From assembly GCA_905221605.1 (NCBI GenBank), contig CAJNDS010000195.1, positions 136,692 through 200,691 on the forward strand: a stretch of DNA of 64,000 nt. Reading direction: 5' to 3'. The notes below the pieces were generated by a model. The model saw only the letters and a program-made list of their open reading frames with translations, was not told where the DNA came from and did no database searches. A program made the position numbers and the translations under genes. Of the stretch, positions 52,465-60,893 are shown piece after piece (the first letter of the stretch is position 1; the number at the start of each line of letters is the position of its first letter). The DNA comes from Symbiodinium natans. Its lineage: Eukaryota; Sar; Dinophyceae; Suessiales; Symbiodiniaceae.

Positions 52465-53495
52465 TGCGCAAGCATTGAGTTTGCAAATGGGGGGGGCTGC
52501 GCCCCCCCCAACCCCCCCGCTTTTTTAAGCCGTGCAAGCTTGCGTCAAAGCATATGAGTCTTGTTGAAACCCATGATGCAAGCATTGAGTTTGCAAATGG
52601 GGGGGGCTGCGCCCCCCCCAACCCCCCCGCTTTTTTTGAGCCGTGCAAGCTTGCGTCAAAGCATATGATTCTTGTTGAAACCCATGATGCAAGCATTGAG
52701 TTTGCAAATGGGGGGGGCTGCGCCCCCCCCAACCCCCCCGCTTTTTTAAGCCGTGCAAGCTTGCGTCAAAGCATATGAGTCTTGTTGAAACCCATGATGC
52801 AAGCATTGTTTGCAAATAACCCCCCGCTTTTTTTGCAAGCTTGCGTCAAAGCATATGAGTTTGTTGAAACCCATGATGCAAGCATTGAGTTTGCAAATGG
52901 GGGGGGCTGCGCCCCCCCAACCCCCCCGCTTTTTTTGAGCCGTGCAAGCTTGCGTCAAAGCATATGATTCTTGTTGAAACCCATGATGCAAGCATTGAGT
53001 TTGCAAATGGGGGGGGCTGCGCCCCCCCCAACCCCCCCGCTTTTTTTGAGCCGTGCAAGCTTGCGTCAAAGCATATGAATCTTGTTGAAACCCATGATGC
53101 AAGCATTGAGTTTGCAAATGGGGGGGGCTGCGCCCCCCCCAACCCCCCCGCTTTTTTAAGCCGTGCAAGCTTGCGTCAAAGCATATGAGTCTTGTTGAAA
53201 CCCATGATGCAAGCATTAAGTTTGCAAATGGCCCCCCCGGTGTTGGAACCCATGATGCAAGCATTGAGTTTGCAAATGGGGGGGGCTGCGCCCCCCCCAA
53301 CCCCCCCGCTTTTTTAAGCCGTGCAAGCTTGCATCAAAGCATAAGAGTCTTTTTGAAACCCATGATGCAAGCATTGAGTTTTCAAATGGGGGGGGGCTGC
53401 GCCCCCCCCAACCCCCCGCTTCTGAAAGCCGTGCAAGCTTGTTTCAAAGCATATGAGTTTTTTTGAAACCTAGAGGCAAGCATTGAGTTTGCAAA
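52465..53495. repeat. ~110-bp satellite, about ten units
   Basis: Each unit has GCAAGCATTGAGTTTGCAAA, a G-run/GCTGC/C-run hairpin, AGCCGTGCAAGCTTGCGTCA and AAGCATATGAGTCTTGTTGA. Two units (near 52800 and 53220) are shortened. Confidence 0.95.
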
Positions 53496-53544
53496 TAAGG
53501 GGGAGGGAGTCGGGGTGGTGAGAGTGGGGGGTGGGGGGGAGTGG

Positions 53545-53554
53545 GGAGGGGGGT

Positions 53555-53585
<31 letters not shown>

Positions 53586-53635
53586 GGCGGGTGGTGGGGG
53601 TGGGGGGGGGGGGTGGGTGGGACGTGGAGGGGAAG
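53545..53635. repeat. Poly-G / GGGGT low-complexity tract
   Basis: Runs of up to ~30 G; potential G-quadruplex former. Length likely unreliable. Confidence 0.85.
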
Positions 53636-53709
53636 GGGGTTACCGAGCCACACCTTTGCAAGAGGACAGGGCCGAGCCACACCTTTGCAAAAAAAAAACC
53701 CCTCCGCCG

Positions 53710-54000
53710 GTTTAGGGTTTAGGGTTTAGGGTTTAGGGTTTAGGGAGTAGGGTTAGGGTTGACAGAAGAAAGGCCCTGAAAAAATTGTCATAGTTTCAAA
53801 ACCGAAACATCAAGGCCAACCCCAAACCCTAAACCCTAAGCCCCAAACCCTGAACCCAATGCTAGGGTTAGGGTTTGGGGTTTAGGGTTTAGGGCTCCGG
53901 GTTTAGGGAAACCCTAAACCCTAAACCCGAAACCCTAAACCCTAAACCCTAAACCCTAAACCCTAAACCCTAAACCCTAAACCCTAAACCCTAAACCCGA
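53710..54000. repeat. Telomere-motif arrays, G-strand then C-strand
   Basis: G-strand units at 53710-53750 and 53865-53900, C-strand units at 53905-54000, just upstream of the first ankyrin exon. Confidence 0.9.
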
Positions 54001-54035
54001 AAGCCTTAACATCCCAAAGCCTTTCGGCTGGCCAG

Positions 54036-54113
54036 GACGTGCGCCCGTGACAACAATGTCGCGGGCATTCGTCAGCTGCTGCAGATGGGCGCGCCGGCGA
54101 CCTATCAGAACAG
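54036..54113 (+). CDS. Ankyrin gene I, exon A
   Basis: Follows TTTCGGCTGGCCAG. Reads TCARDNNVAGIRQLLQMGAP then ATYQN, the second half of an ankyrin repeat and its loop. Ends AACAG|GCGCGC, a GC 5' splice site, in phase 2. Joined to exon B it gives QN-R-VGQSALHIGAMWGS. The N-terminal exons are not identified. Ankyrin repeats mediate protein binding; no other domain is visible, so the role is unknown. The phase-consistent chain of five exons (A-E) is the main evidence. Confidence 0.6.
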
Positions 54114-54159
54114 GCGCGCAAATCCCTAAACCCGCAGCCCCAAAGCCTCGACCTTGCTT

Positions 54160-54240
54160 AGGGCTTAGGGCTTAGGGCTTAGGGCTTAGGGCTTAGGGCT
54201 TAGGGCTTAGGGCTTAGGGCTTAGGGCTTAGGGTTTTGGG
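54160..54240. repeat. Homogenised GGGCTTA array (intronic)
   Basis: About 11 TTAGGGC units, a telomere-motif variant, within the large intron between ankyrin exons A and B. Confidence 0.9.
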
Positions 54241-54752
54241 TTTTGGGTTTTAGGGTTTGGGGTTTCGGGTTCTTCGCGGCCCTCGGGTGTGGGGGTAGGG
54301 GGGAGGGGGGGTAGGGGCTTGGGTTGGGGGTTGCTTATGTCCAGGGACTCGTTCTTCTCGCTTTTCTTAACACGGAGGCCTATGATCAGCGGCACAAAGT
54401 ATAGGGGTTTAGGGTTGAGGGTTGAGGGTTGAGGGTTTAGGGTTCAGGTTTTGAAAGGGGGGCCCTCCCCAAATTGAGCAGTCTTTTTGGGCTCTCTGTC
54501 GTTTCATATTTCTAGGTACCCTGTCATCCTCCATGCGCCTCCTGCATCCCTTCCATAGTTTCTGCGAGATCTACAGGCTACGCCCGAGACCCTAAACCCA
54601 AACCCCGTGACCTTGTAAGCCCCAAACCCTAAACCCTCTAACCCTCTAAACCCCACACCCTCAACCCCAAGCCTTTAAACCCCAAATCCTAATCCCTCCA
54701 CGCTCTAAGCCCTAAACCCAAAAACCCTCCAAGCCCTAAGCCCTCTTCACAA

Positions 54753-54843
54753 GGGATCCGAAGTATGGGCCCTGATTTTGTAGAGTGTATACAAGGCTTT
54801 TAGAACAGGGGACCCAAATTAAGGGCCCATACTCCGGATCCCC
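54753..54843. mobile_element. MITE-like inverted repeat, family M2 (copy 2)
   Basis: Arms GGGATCCGAAGTATGGGCCC and GGGCCCATACTCCGGATCCC are nearly perfect inverted repeats, ~91 bp in total. Confidence 0.65.
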
Positions 54844-54884
54844 TACTAAACTTCTGGAGCCTCTTGGAGCCCTCCTGTTGAAAG

Positions 54885-54973
54885 TCCTGCCCGAAACCCT
54901 AAGCCCTAAGCCCTAAACCCTAAGCCCTATACCCTAAGTCCTAAGCCCTAAGCCCTAAGCCCTAAGCCCTAAA
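54885..54973. repeat. Telomere-like array, C-strand, CCCTAAG
   Basis: CCCTAAG units; the target of the small LTR element that starts at 54974. Confidence 0.9.
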
Positions 54974-55157
54974 TGTGAAACTGGAAGGAGCGGCATCGCT
55001 CTTTTCTCCTCACAGAGCAGAAGAAACCCGTGTGCCTTGAGCCAAACAGCACGTTTGGCCATGCTAATCTTCTATGTATCGTCGCCGCAACGGCAATACT
55101 TCTCGATTTGTGCGTGCTCGAGCTGCTGACGCTCAGCATTCACCTTCTGGTTTCACA
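54974..55157 (-). repeat. 3' LTR of the small LTR element
   Basis: 184 bp; appears identical to 56193-56376. Confidence 0.9.
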
Positions 55158-55225
55158 CTGGTTCAAAAACAGTCCCCCCTTTTCTGCAGGCCAGGCCAGG
55201 GCTTGACAATGTATAAGATGTCGTC

Positions 55226-56122
55226 GTGGGGAATGTCGCCGAGGAAAGTGTGGCAGCGCAAGATGAGATCGCGGAGGCAAAAGATGCTCCTGAAGAGCTT
55301 TGTGCCGCTGACAAACCGGTTGCGAAGGACAGCGTTGTAGACGACGCACTTGTAGAAGCCACTCTCGAAGTCGATGGTGATGTGGTCGTACACGATGTGG
55401 TAGTGGATGAGGTTGACGTAGAGGACGCGGTAGTCGACCATGTGGATGTAGATGATGCGGTCGTCGCGGACGCCCCCGTCAAGGATGTAGCTGCCGTAGT
55501 AGATGCTGCTGAAGTGTCAGCAAAGGACAGCGGGGTACAAGATGTGGTCGCGCAGAATCTCGATGTGGATGTTTCATTGGAAGAAGGTGACGTCGTTGAA
55601 GATGTACTCGTAAAGGGCGCGCACGCACATCTTGAGAACGTACATATTAATGACATCGACGGCATACTTTGGAAGGATACTGGCGTGAGCAACCTCGTCG
55701 TAGACGATGTCGACAAACGAGATGGTCGTGCCGCAGCGGGCGAAGTTGCCACCGAGGTTGTTGTAAACGATGCCTGCCGAGAGGACGTACTTGTAAAGCA
55801 CGCAGTTGCGCAGGTAACAGCGACACACAATGGAGCCAACCCACAAGATCTCCGCCTCAGAGCACAATCTAAAGACGAAGGAGACAAAGTAGCACTCGAC
55901 GGTGCCAAACCGAAAGATCTCCGCCTCAGAGCACAATCTAAAGACGAAGGAGACAAAGTAGCACTCGACGGTGCCAAACCAAAAGATCTCCGCCTCAGAG
56001 CACAATCTAAAGACGAAGGAGACAAAGTAGCGCTCGACGGCGCCAAACCAAAAGATCTCCAACCCAGAGCACGGTCTAACGGCAGAGAAGTTTTCTGGAG
56101 TTCGCAAAGCTCGACGACGTAA
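55226..56122 (+). CDS. ORF inside the small LTR element, doubtful
   Basis: 298 codons from a GTG-type start, antisense to the element, very rich in Val and Asp (EVDVEDAVVDHVDVDDAVV) with a C-terminal 22-residue repeat (KDLRLRAQSKDEGDKVALDG). The minus strand is also open for up to 400 codons in one frame and reads more natural pieces in another (FLGDIPHDDILYIVKPW near 55200). Openness on both strands probably comes from GTNGAN-type periodic sequence. Listed because its length is notable; I doubt it is a real protein. Confidence 0.2.
   Translation: MGNVAEESVAAQDEIAEAKDAPEELCAADKPVAKDSVVDDALVEATLEVDGDVVVHDVVVDEVDVEDAVVDHVDVDDAVVADAPVKDVAAVVDAAEVSAKDSGVQDVVAQNLDVDVSLEEGDVVEDVLVKGAHAHLENVHINDIDGILWKDTGVSNLVVDDVDKRDGRAAAGEVATEVVVNDACREDVLVKHAVAQVTATHNGANPQDLRLRAQSKDEGDKVALDGAKPKDLRLRAQSKDEGDKVALDGAKPKDLRLRAQSKDEGDKVALDGAKPKDLQPRARSNGREVFWSSQSSTT
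55848..56075. repeat. 66-bp tandem repeat, ~3.4 units
   Basis: AAAGATCTCCGCCTCAGAGC, then ACAATCTAAAGACGAAGGAG, then ACAAAGTAGCACTCGACGGT recur with a 66-bp period; units nearly identical. Confidence 0.9.
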
Positions 56123-56178
56123 ACAAGGATGCTGACACACAGCGCCAGGACCGACATGAACCCCGGGAACGGCCCCGA

Positions 56179-56192
56179 GGCTCCGCTACCAA
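56179..56192 (-). other. Primer-binding site of the small LTR element (candidate)
   Basis: On the minus strand TTGGTAGCGGAGCC follows the right LTR directly, identical to that of the copia element. Confidence 0.55.
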
Positions 56193-56376
56193 TGTGAAAC
56201 TGGAAGGAGCGGCATCGCTCTTTTCTCCTCACAGAGCAGAAGAAACCCGTGTGCCTTGAGCCAAACAGCACGTTTGGCCATGCTAATCTTCTATGTATCG
56301 TCGCCGCAACGGCAATACTTCTCGATTTGTGCGTGCTCGAGCTGCTGACGCTCAGCATTCACCTTCTGGTTTCACA
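56193..56376 (-). repeat. 5' LTR of the small LTR element
   Basis: 184 bp, followed by CTAAA, the target duplication. Confidence 0.9.
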
Positions 56377-56420
56377 CTAAACCCTAAACCCCAAACCCTA
56401 AACCCTTTTTAACGTCCCAG

Positions 56421-56478
56421 GGTGGGGCAGAGCGCGCTGCACATTGGGGCCATGTGGGGAAGTGTGGATTCTGTGCAG
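56421..56478 (+). CDS. Ankyrin gene I, exon B
   Basis: Follows TTTTTAACGTCCCAG. With one leading base it reads VGQSALHIGAMWGSVDSVQ, a clear ankyrin repeat core (SALHIGAMWGS). Ends GTGCAG|GCCAGA (GC site) in phase 0. Confidence 0.65.
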
Positions 56479-56533
56479 GCCAGAGCGAAGCTTTTGTCTG
56501 GGGTTTGTTCAGGGTTTGGGGGGGGGGTGTAGG

Positions 56534-56615
56534 TTGGGACTTTTACTAACAGTCCTTAACACGGATTGTAGTACCCCCTACCAGAATCCCTCAATAAACG
56601 GGAGGGAACATCCCA
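56534..56615. mobile_element. MITE-like inverted repeat, family M1 (copy 4)
   Basis: TTGGGAC...TACTAACAGTCCTTAA on the left, GGGAACATCCCA on the right; centre diverged. Sits in the intron between ankyrin exons B and C. Confidence 0.6.
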
Positions 56616-57002
56616 CGGAGTAGCACTTTCGAACCCTGGACCCCCTCGCCCCCGCACAAATGGGGGGGGGGAAGGGGGCTTGTATTGAGGTGGAGCAGCC
56701 TTGGGTTCGGGTTTGGGGTTTGGGGTTTTGGGTTTCCGAAAACACTCAGCCCTAAGCCCTCAACCGAAAACCCTCGACGCTAAACCCCTCAACCCTAAAC
56801 CCTCAACCCTAAACCCTTAGGGGAAGTTGTCTCTAGCAAGGGCAATCTGAGCCTCATTTGGTGTGGTGAATGGGCCGCATTTCTTGCATGCCAGAAAAGC
56901 GCGTTCATGTTGGGGGGAGGTCTATAGTTGGAAGCCCCAAATCCTAAGCCCTGAGCCCTAAACCCAAGTTACTCAATCTTGGCCCGCCCTTGGCCTCTGG
57001 AA

Positions 57003-57065
57003 GGCTTAGGGTTTAGGGTTTAGGGTTTAGGGTTTAGGGTTTAGGGTTTAGGGTTTAGGGTTTGG
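57003..57065. repeat. Telomere-motif array, G-strand (intronic)
   Basis: About nine TTTAGGG units between ankyrin exons B and C. Confidence 0.9.
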
Positions 57066-57186
57066 GGTTTCCGCATGTTTAGCTCCATCCTGCAGTGAGC
57101 TTGGGTGCGCTTAAAACCCCACCCTAGACCCCAAACCGCAAACCCACGCGGAGGGTCAGGTTTGCCAGAACCTTTTTGAACTTATA

Positions 57187-57342
57187 TGGTTCTTAAGGGA
57201 GGGGGCTTCATGGGGGTCAGGTACCTAGGGAACCTTAGGGAAGCTTAGGGAGCCTTAGGGAGCCTTAGGGAGTAGTGAGGAGTATTACGGAACCTTGGGC
57301 TACATATATACCCCCCTTGGACACCCCTCCCTTAAGAACCCT
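57187..57342. mobile_element. Inverted-repeat element, ~156 bp
   Basis: Ends GGTTCTTAAGGGAGGG and CCCTCCCTTAAGAACC are perfect inverted repeats. Inside are direct copies of GGAGCCTTAG. Confidence 0.55.
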
Positions 57343-57364
57343 CCAATAAACACGAAATCCTAGT

Positions 57365-57525
57365 CCCGCAACCCGAAACCCCTAAACCCTGAACCCTAAA
57401 CCCTGAACCCTGAACCCTGAACCCTGAACCCTAAACCCCGAAACCCGAAACCCTAAACCCTAAACCCTAAACCCTAAACCCTAAACCCTAAACCCTAAAC
57501 CCTAAACCCCAAACCCCAAACCCTT
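57365..57525. repeat. Telomere-motif array, C-strand (intronic)
   Basis: CCCTGAA and CCCGAAA variants, then ~10 CCCTAAA, directly upstream of ankyrin exon C. Confidence 0.9.
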
Positions 57526-57542
57526 TCGGTCTGCGCCTGCAG

Positions 57543-57592
57543 GTTCTTCTAGAGGCCCGGGCCGATCCAAACGTAGCCAACAGGCCGGCTGG
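57543..57592 (+). CDS. Ankyrin gene I, exon C
   Basis: Follows CGGTCTGCGCCTGCAG. Reads VLLEARADPNVANRPA, the LLEAxADPN turn of ankyrin. Ends GCTGG|GTTCAGGG, where a G-strand unit is the 5' splice site, in phase 2. Confidence 0.65.
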
Positions 57593-57902
57593 GTTCAGGG
57601 TTCAGGGTTCAGGATTTCGGATGTAGGGGTTGGGGTTCAGGTTTCGGGTTCAGGGTGTAGACCCTAGGGTTTCGGGTTTAGGGTCTCTGGTTTAGGGTTT
57701 AGGGTATGGGGCATATAGGGTATACGGCCTAGGGTTTAGGATTTCGGGTTTTCGGCTTGGGGTGTAAAGGGGTTTACTAGGGTTGCGGATTTTTGGGTGT
57801 CTGTTCAAAGGGTTTATATAGGCTGGTGAAGGGTTTATTGCGGGATGGAAAGGGGTTTAGGGGGTTCAGGTTTGCCTCTCTAGAGAGTTTCAAACGTTTG
57901 AT

Positions 57903-58065
57903 TAATCCTAAACCCTTAACCCTAAACCCTAAAGCCTGAACCCTAAACCCTAAACCCTAAACCCTAAACCCTAAACCCTAAACCCTAAACCCTAAACCCT
58001 AAACCCTAAACCCTAAACCCTAAACCCTAAACCCTAAACCTAAACCCTAAACCCTAAACCCTATA
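57903..58065. repeat. Telomere-motif array, C-strand (intronic)
   Basis: About 20 CCCTAAA units, between ankyrin exons C and D. A G-strand block follows at 58110-58245, so both orientations occur in one intron. Confidence 0.95.
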
Positions 58066-58286
58066 AAAACCCTGTAAGGGAGCTAGGGTCAGGTTCCTTC
58101 GATTGTTTTCACAGGCTTATAGGGGTTTAGGGAGCTGTCTTGGGTTTAGGGGGGGTCGGGTCTTAGGGTTTAGGGGTTTAGGGTTTAGGGGTTTAGGGTT
58201 TAGGGGTTTAGGGTTTAGGGTTTAGGGGGTTTTATGGTTTAGGGCTTGGGGGGTTCGTGCAGGGATGACTCGACCCATCGCTGCAG

Positions 58287-58329
58287 GTTGCGCGGATCTA
58301 CTCCGCTCCATGCCGTCGCTCTCGGACGG
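58287..58329 (+). CDS. Ankyrin gene I, exon D
   Basis: Follows CGACCCATCGCTGCAG. In phase it reads G-LRGSTPLHAVALGR (TPLHA core). Ends GACGG|GTGCGG in phase 0. Confidence 0.65.
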
Positions 58330-59193
58330 GTGCGGCAAGGGCCCGAAAAGGGGGTCGTGTTTAGGGTTTGAGGCTTCTTGAATTTAGGGTTGAGGGTTTA
58401 GGGCAGGGTTTGATGGTTCAGGGGGGTAAGGCCGGAATCCTCAAGCCCCAAGCAAGAGCAGCTGGTCTTGAGCGTAGGGTGCCCCGGGTCTCGGTTTCAA
58501 ACTCAGGGCCTAGGCCGCCCCCGCGGCGCTTAAGCCCTTTGACCACGATGGCACAAGCCGAGCCAGATCGCTCGCCCGCCTCCCACAGCATGGGGGTCGG
58601 CAGCGTGATGGGCCCGGTACCGCTCGGGACTGGTCCCTTTTTATAAAGTAACTGGGCGTGGCTGGCCTTTGAGGGGGGGGTACTCCCAGGGACCCAGCCT
58701 AGGGGGCCCGCGTGCCCAAACACCACCGACCCCCCGCACCCCCCCCGGCCTGGCCCTTTTGGCCCTCCCCCTGAGCCCGGGTCTCTGACACCCTCCCTGA
58801 AACCGCCTCCCGACCCCCCAATTGTTTTGACTCTCGGACCCAACAAACGTCATGAAACTGAATAAATTTTTGGAAGTGGACTGTTGTCTGAGTTTAGGCC
58901 TAAACCCTAAAAGGAATAGGTTTGGGTGGCTCTGCCGCCTTGGACGGCGTGGTTGGACGGCGTGGGGTGGGAGAAAAGTGTTAGATGGCCCTCCACAATC
59001 GGGCCAAAGCTGCTCTTCGCACCTCACGAAGCTTTCGAGCTTGTTCCGAAACCTAACCTTCACAGCATCTACGCCCTATCACAGCAAACCCTAAACCCTA
59101 AACCCTAAACCCTAAACCCTGAACCCTAAACCCTAAACCCTAAACCCTGAACCCTAAACCCCAAAGAGGGTTGAGGGTTTAGCGTTCGCGCAG
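58330..59193. other. Intron between ankyrin exons D and E
   Basis: Contains a C/G-rich unique stretch (58430-58860), open on both strands with Pro/Gly/Arg-rich readings and no recognised motif, and a C-strand telomere array at 59085-59160. Confidence 0.4.
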
Positions 59194-59250
59194 GGGCCCG
59201 CAGACCGGCGCGCAGAGTGTGCACGGCTCATCATCAAAGGCAAGGGCGCC
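59194..59250 (+). CDS. Ankyrin gene I, exon E
   Basis: Follows TTTAGCGTTCGCGCAG. In phase 0 it reads GPADRRAECARLIIKGKGA, the second helix and turn of the repeat begun in exon D. The right border is unknown; unspliced, the frame stops at TGA near 59271. Confidence 0.5.
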
Positions 59251-59319
59251 GGGGACCCCAGACTCCAAACCTGAATCTGAAATCCTAAACCCTCAAGGCC
59301 GTGAATCCTAGACCCTCAT

Positions 59320-59455
59320 CCCTAACTAAACCCTAAACCCTAAACCCTAAACCCTAAACCCTAAACCCTAAACCCTAAACCCTAAACCCTAAACCCTAAA
59401 CCCTAAACCCTAAACCCTAAACCCTAAACCCTAAACCCTAAACCCTAATTGAACC
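59320..59455. repeat. Telomere-motif array, C-strand
   Basis: About 18 CCCTAAA units. The stretch 59456-60181 holds degenerate G-strand motif, two open but unsupported segments (59765-59835) and no clear exon. Confidence 0.95.
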
Positions 59456-60181
59456 CTAGACCCTAAACCCTAAACCCGAAACCGTAAACCCCAAACCCCA
59501 ACCCCGAACGGCAGTGAATCCTAAACCCTAGACCCCAAAGGCCGTGAAACAGAATCTTGGAGCCAAGGCATAGGTTTTTGTGAGTTTTAGGGTTTAGGGT
59601 GTCGGCTGTTCTTTTTGGGAATTTTGGGTTTTAAGTTCTTTAGGGTCTTAGGTGTTGTTGGGGCTTTGAGGGTTTGAGGGCTTCAGAGCTTCAGGGCTGC
59701 GGATTTTTAGGGCTCTTGGGGTTTTTCCATGGGATCCAAATTCGCTTCGTGGGCTTAGGGTTCATGGGTATCCGAGCGTCGGGACCTCAACAGAAGTCCG
59801 GACGGCCATTTCCTTCATTCCCTTCGTAGTAGAGTAGTTGATGGGGTTTAGGGTTTAGGGTTTTGGGGTTTAGGGTCTAGGGTTGAGGGTTTAAGGTGGT
59901 GACCTTTGACCTTTTTGGGTCCTATATTCCCTTGAGACTCCCAAAGGTTGATCTTTGGTTGCCCTAGGATACTGGACAATTAAGTTCACTGCTATCCCAA
60001 TGGAAACTTATACAAGCAAAGGATGAAACCCCCAACCCTAAACGCTAAATAAGCCCTAAACCCGAAACCCTATAAATCCTGAGCCCTAAGCCCTGAACCC
60101 CAAAATCAAATCGCGGTCGTTTTTCCTTGCCCATTCTTCCCAATCGCTCCTGCGACCACTTGGGCCACAAACAGCGCACCT

Positions 60182-60225
60182 ATGAAGTTTGGGGTTCGAA
60201 CTCTCACGTTCCTGACGTTCATCGG
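60182..60225 (+). CDS. Candidate first exon
   Basis: ATG then MKFGVRTLTFLTFI, ending ATCGG|GTAGGT, a good 5' splice site. Its phase does not match the ankyrin exon at 60336, so it may belong to another transcript. Confidence 0.3.
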
Positions 60226-60244
60226 GTAGGTTGTGGGTTTGGAG

Positions 60245-60315
60245 GGTTTAGGGTTTAGGGTTTGGGGTTTAGGGTTTGGGGTTCAGGGTTTAGGGTTTAG
60301 GGTTTAGGGTTTAGG
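60245..60315. repeat. Telomere-motif array, G-strand
   Basis: TTTAGGG/TTTGGGG units just upstream of ankyrin gene II. Confidence 0.9.
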
Positions 60316-60335
60316 CTGCCTCCCCTTTCTGCCAG
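60316..60335 (+). promoter_or_regulatory. Splice acceptor before ankyrin gene II ATG
   Basis: CTGCCTCCCCTTTCTGCCAG directly followed by ATG. Either an intron 3' site or the spliced-leader trans-splicing site that dinoflagellate mRNAs use. Confidence 0.5.
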
Positions 60336-60565
60336 ATGGAGATGATACGCGTGGTTCGGGCAGCCACAGGTGCAGAGCTGACTGCCCTCTCACAGGAGGA
60401 CCTCGCACTCCTTGCCCTCAAAGACGGCCAGGCCCTGCGCGGCCTCATGCGGCACCTTCACCCGCTGTGTGGGAGGTCCAGGTTTTGTCAGAAGTTGCTC
60501 CACACGAAGGACAAGTCCATCTTGTCCGAGGGTACCGCCCTGGAGGCACCTCTTGAGCTGGAGCC
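60336..60565 (+). CDS. Ankyrin gene II, exon 1 (N-terminal domain)
   Basis: The ATG lies immediately after a strong acceptor. Reads MEMIRVVRAATGAELTALSQ and continues to LRGLMRHLHPLCGRSRFCQK, then LLHTKDKSILSEGTALEAP. This resembles the ubiquitin-like N-terminal segment that I recall preceding ankyrin repeats in many dinoflagellate proteins (short beta pattern, L-x-R-x-F-x-Q-K-L-L). Ends GAGCC|GTAATC in phase 2. If not spliced, the frame stops after LELEP. Confidence 0.65.
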
Positions 60566-60647
60566 GTAATCATAACAATCATAATAAAAATGACAATAGT
60601 AATATAATCATAATAGTAATAATAATAGTAGTAATAATAGTAATAAG
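60566..60647. other. 82-nt AT-rich intron flanked by a 28-bp exon duplication
   Basis: GTAATC...AATAAG, made of ATAATAGTAATAATA simple sequence. The 28 bp before it (60537-60564, CCTGGAGGCACCTCTTGAGC) recur at 60647-60674. Spliced, the exons join in frame and duplicate EAPLELE. Confidence 0.6.
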
Positions 60648-60791
60648 CCCTGGAGGCACCTCTTGAGCTGGAGCTGGTGCTGCTGCCTTTCGCCGATGCC
60701 TCGGTGGCTGAAGCGCAAGAGCTTATCACCGCGGTCGAGAAAGATCGAGTGGATGAAGTAGAACGCATTCTTCATCGAAGCTCGTCTGCTG
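60648..60791 (+). CDS. Ankyrin gene II, exon 2
   Basis: In phase with exon 1: P-LEAPLELELVLLPFADASV then AEAQELITAVEKDRVDEVER and ILHRSSA. This matches the linker and first helix (VEEIL) that I recall before the ankyrin array in such proteins. Ends GCTG|GTGTGT in phase 1. Confidence 0.65.
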
Positions 60792-60893
60792 GTGTGTAGG
60801 TACTTTTGAGTTTCTGTTTTGACAGGGGGAGCATCTACTGTAATATAGATGAGATCTGATCAAACTGATCATATCTTTCCACAAGAAGCGAAG

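Larger units (their letters stand above)
52008..53703. mobile_element. Non-coding block with ~50-bp terminal inverted repeats
   Basis: The left end GCAAAGGTGTGGCTCGGCCC then TGTCCCCTTGCAAAGGTGTG matches the reverse complement of the right end (53645-53692) at nearly every base, with poly-T/poly-A outermost. Telomere G-strand repeats flank both sides. The inside is satellite only, so it may be a non-autonomous DNA transposon or a block amplified between inverted arms. Confidence 0.55.
54974..56376 (-). mobile_element. Small non-autonomous LTR retroelement (TRIM/LARD-like)
   Basis: 1403 bp with two 184-bp LTRs (TGTGAAAC...GTTTCACA) and the 5-bp duplication CTAAA on both sides. The primer-site sequence next to the right LTR is the same as in the copia element at 43040-43053, so it is also read from the minus strand. 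There are no gag or pol domains. It lies in the intron between ankyrin exons A and B. Confidence 0.85.

Noticed and set aside
52500-53460. Open frames through the 110-bp satellite
   Set aside because: The products only repeat the satellite unit and appear on both strands.
58368-59060. A possible gene at 58.4-59.1 kb on either strand
   Set aside because: Readings are Pro/Gly/Arg-rich on both strands, have no recognised motif, and lie inside the predicted intron between ankyrin exons D and E.
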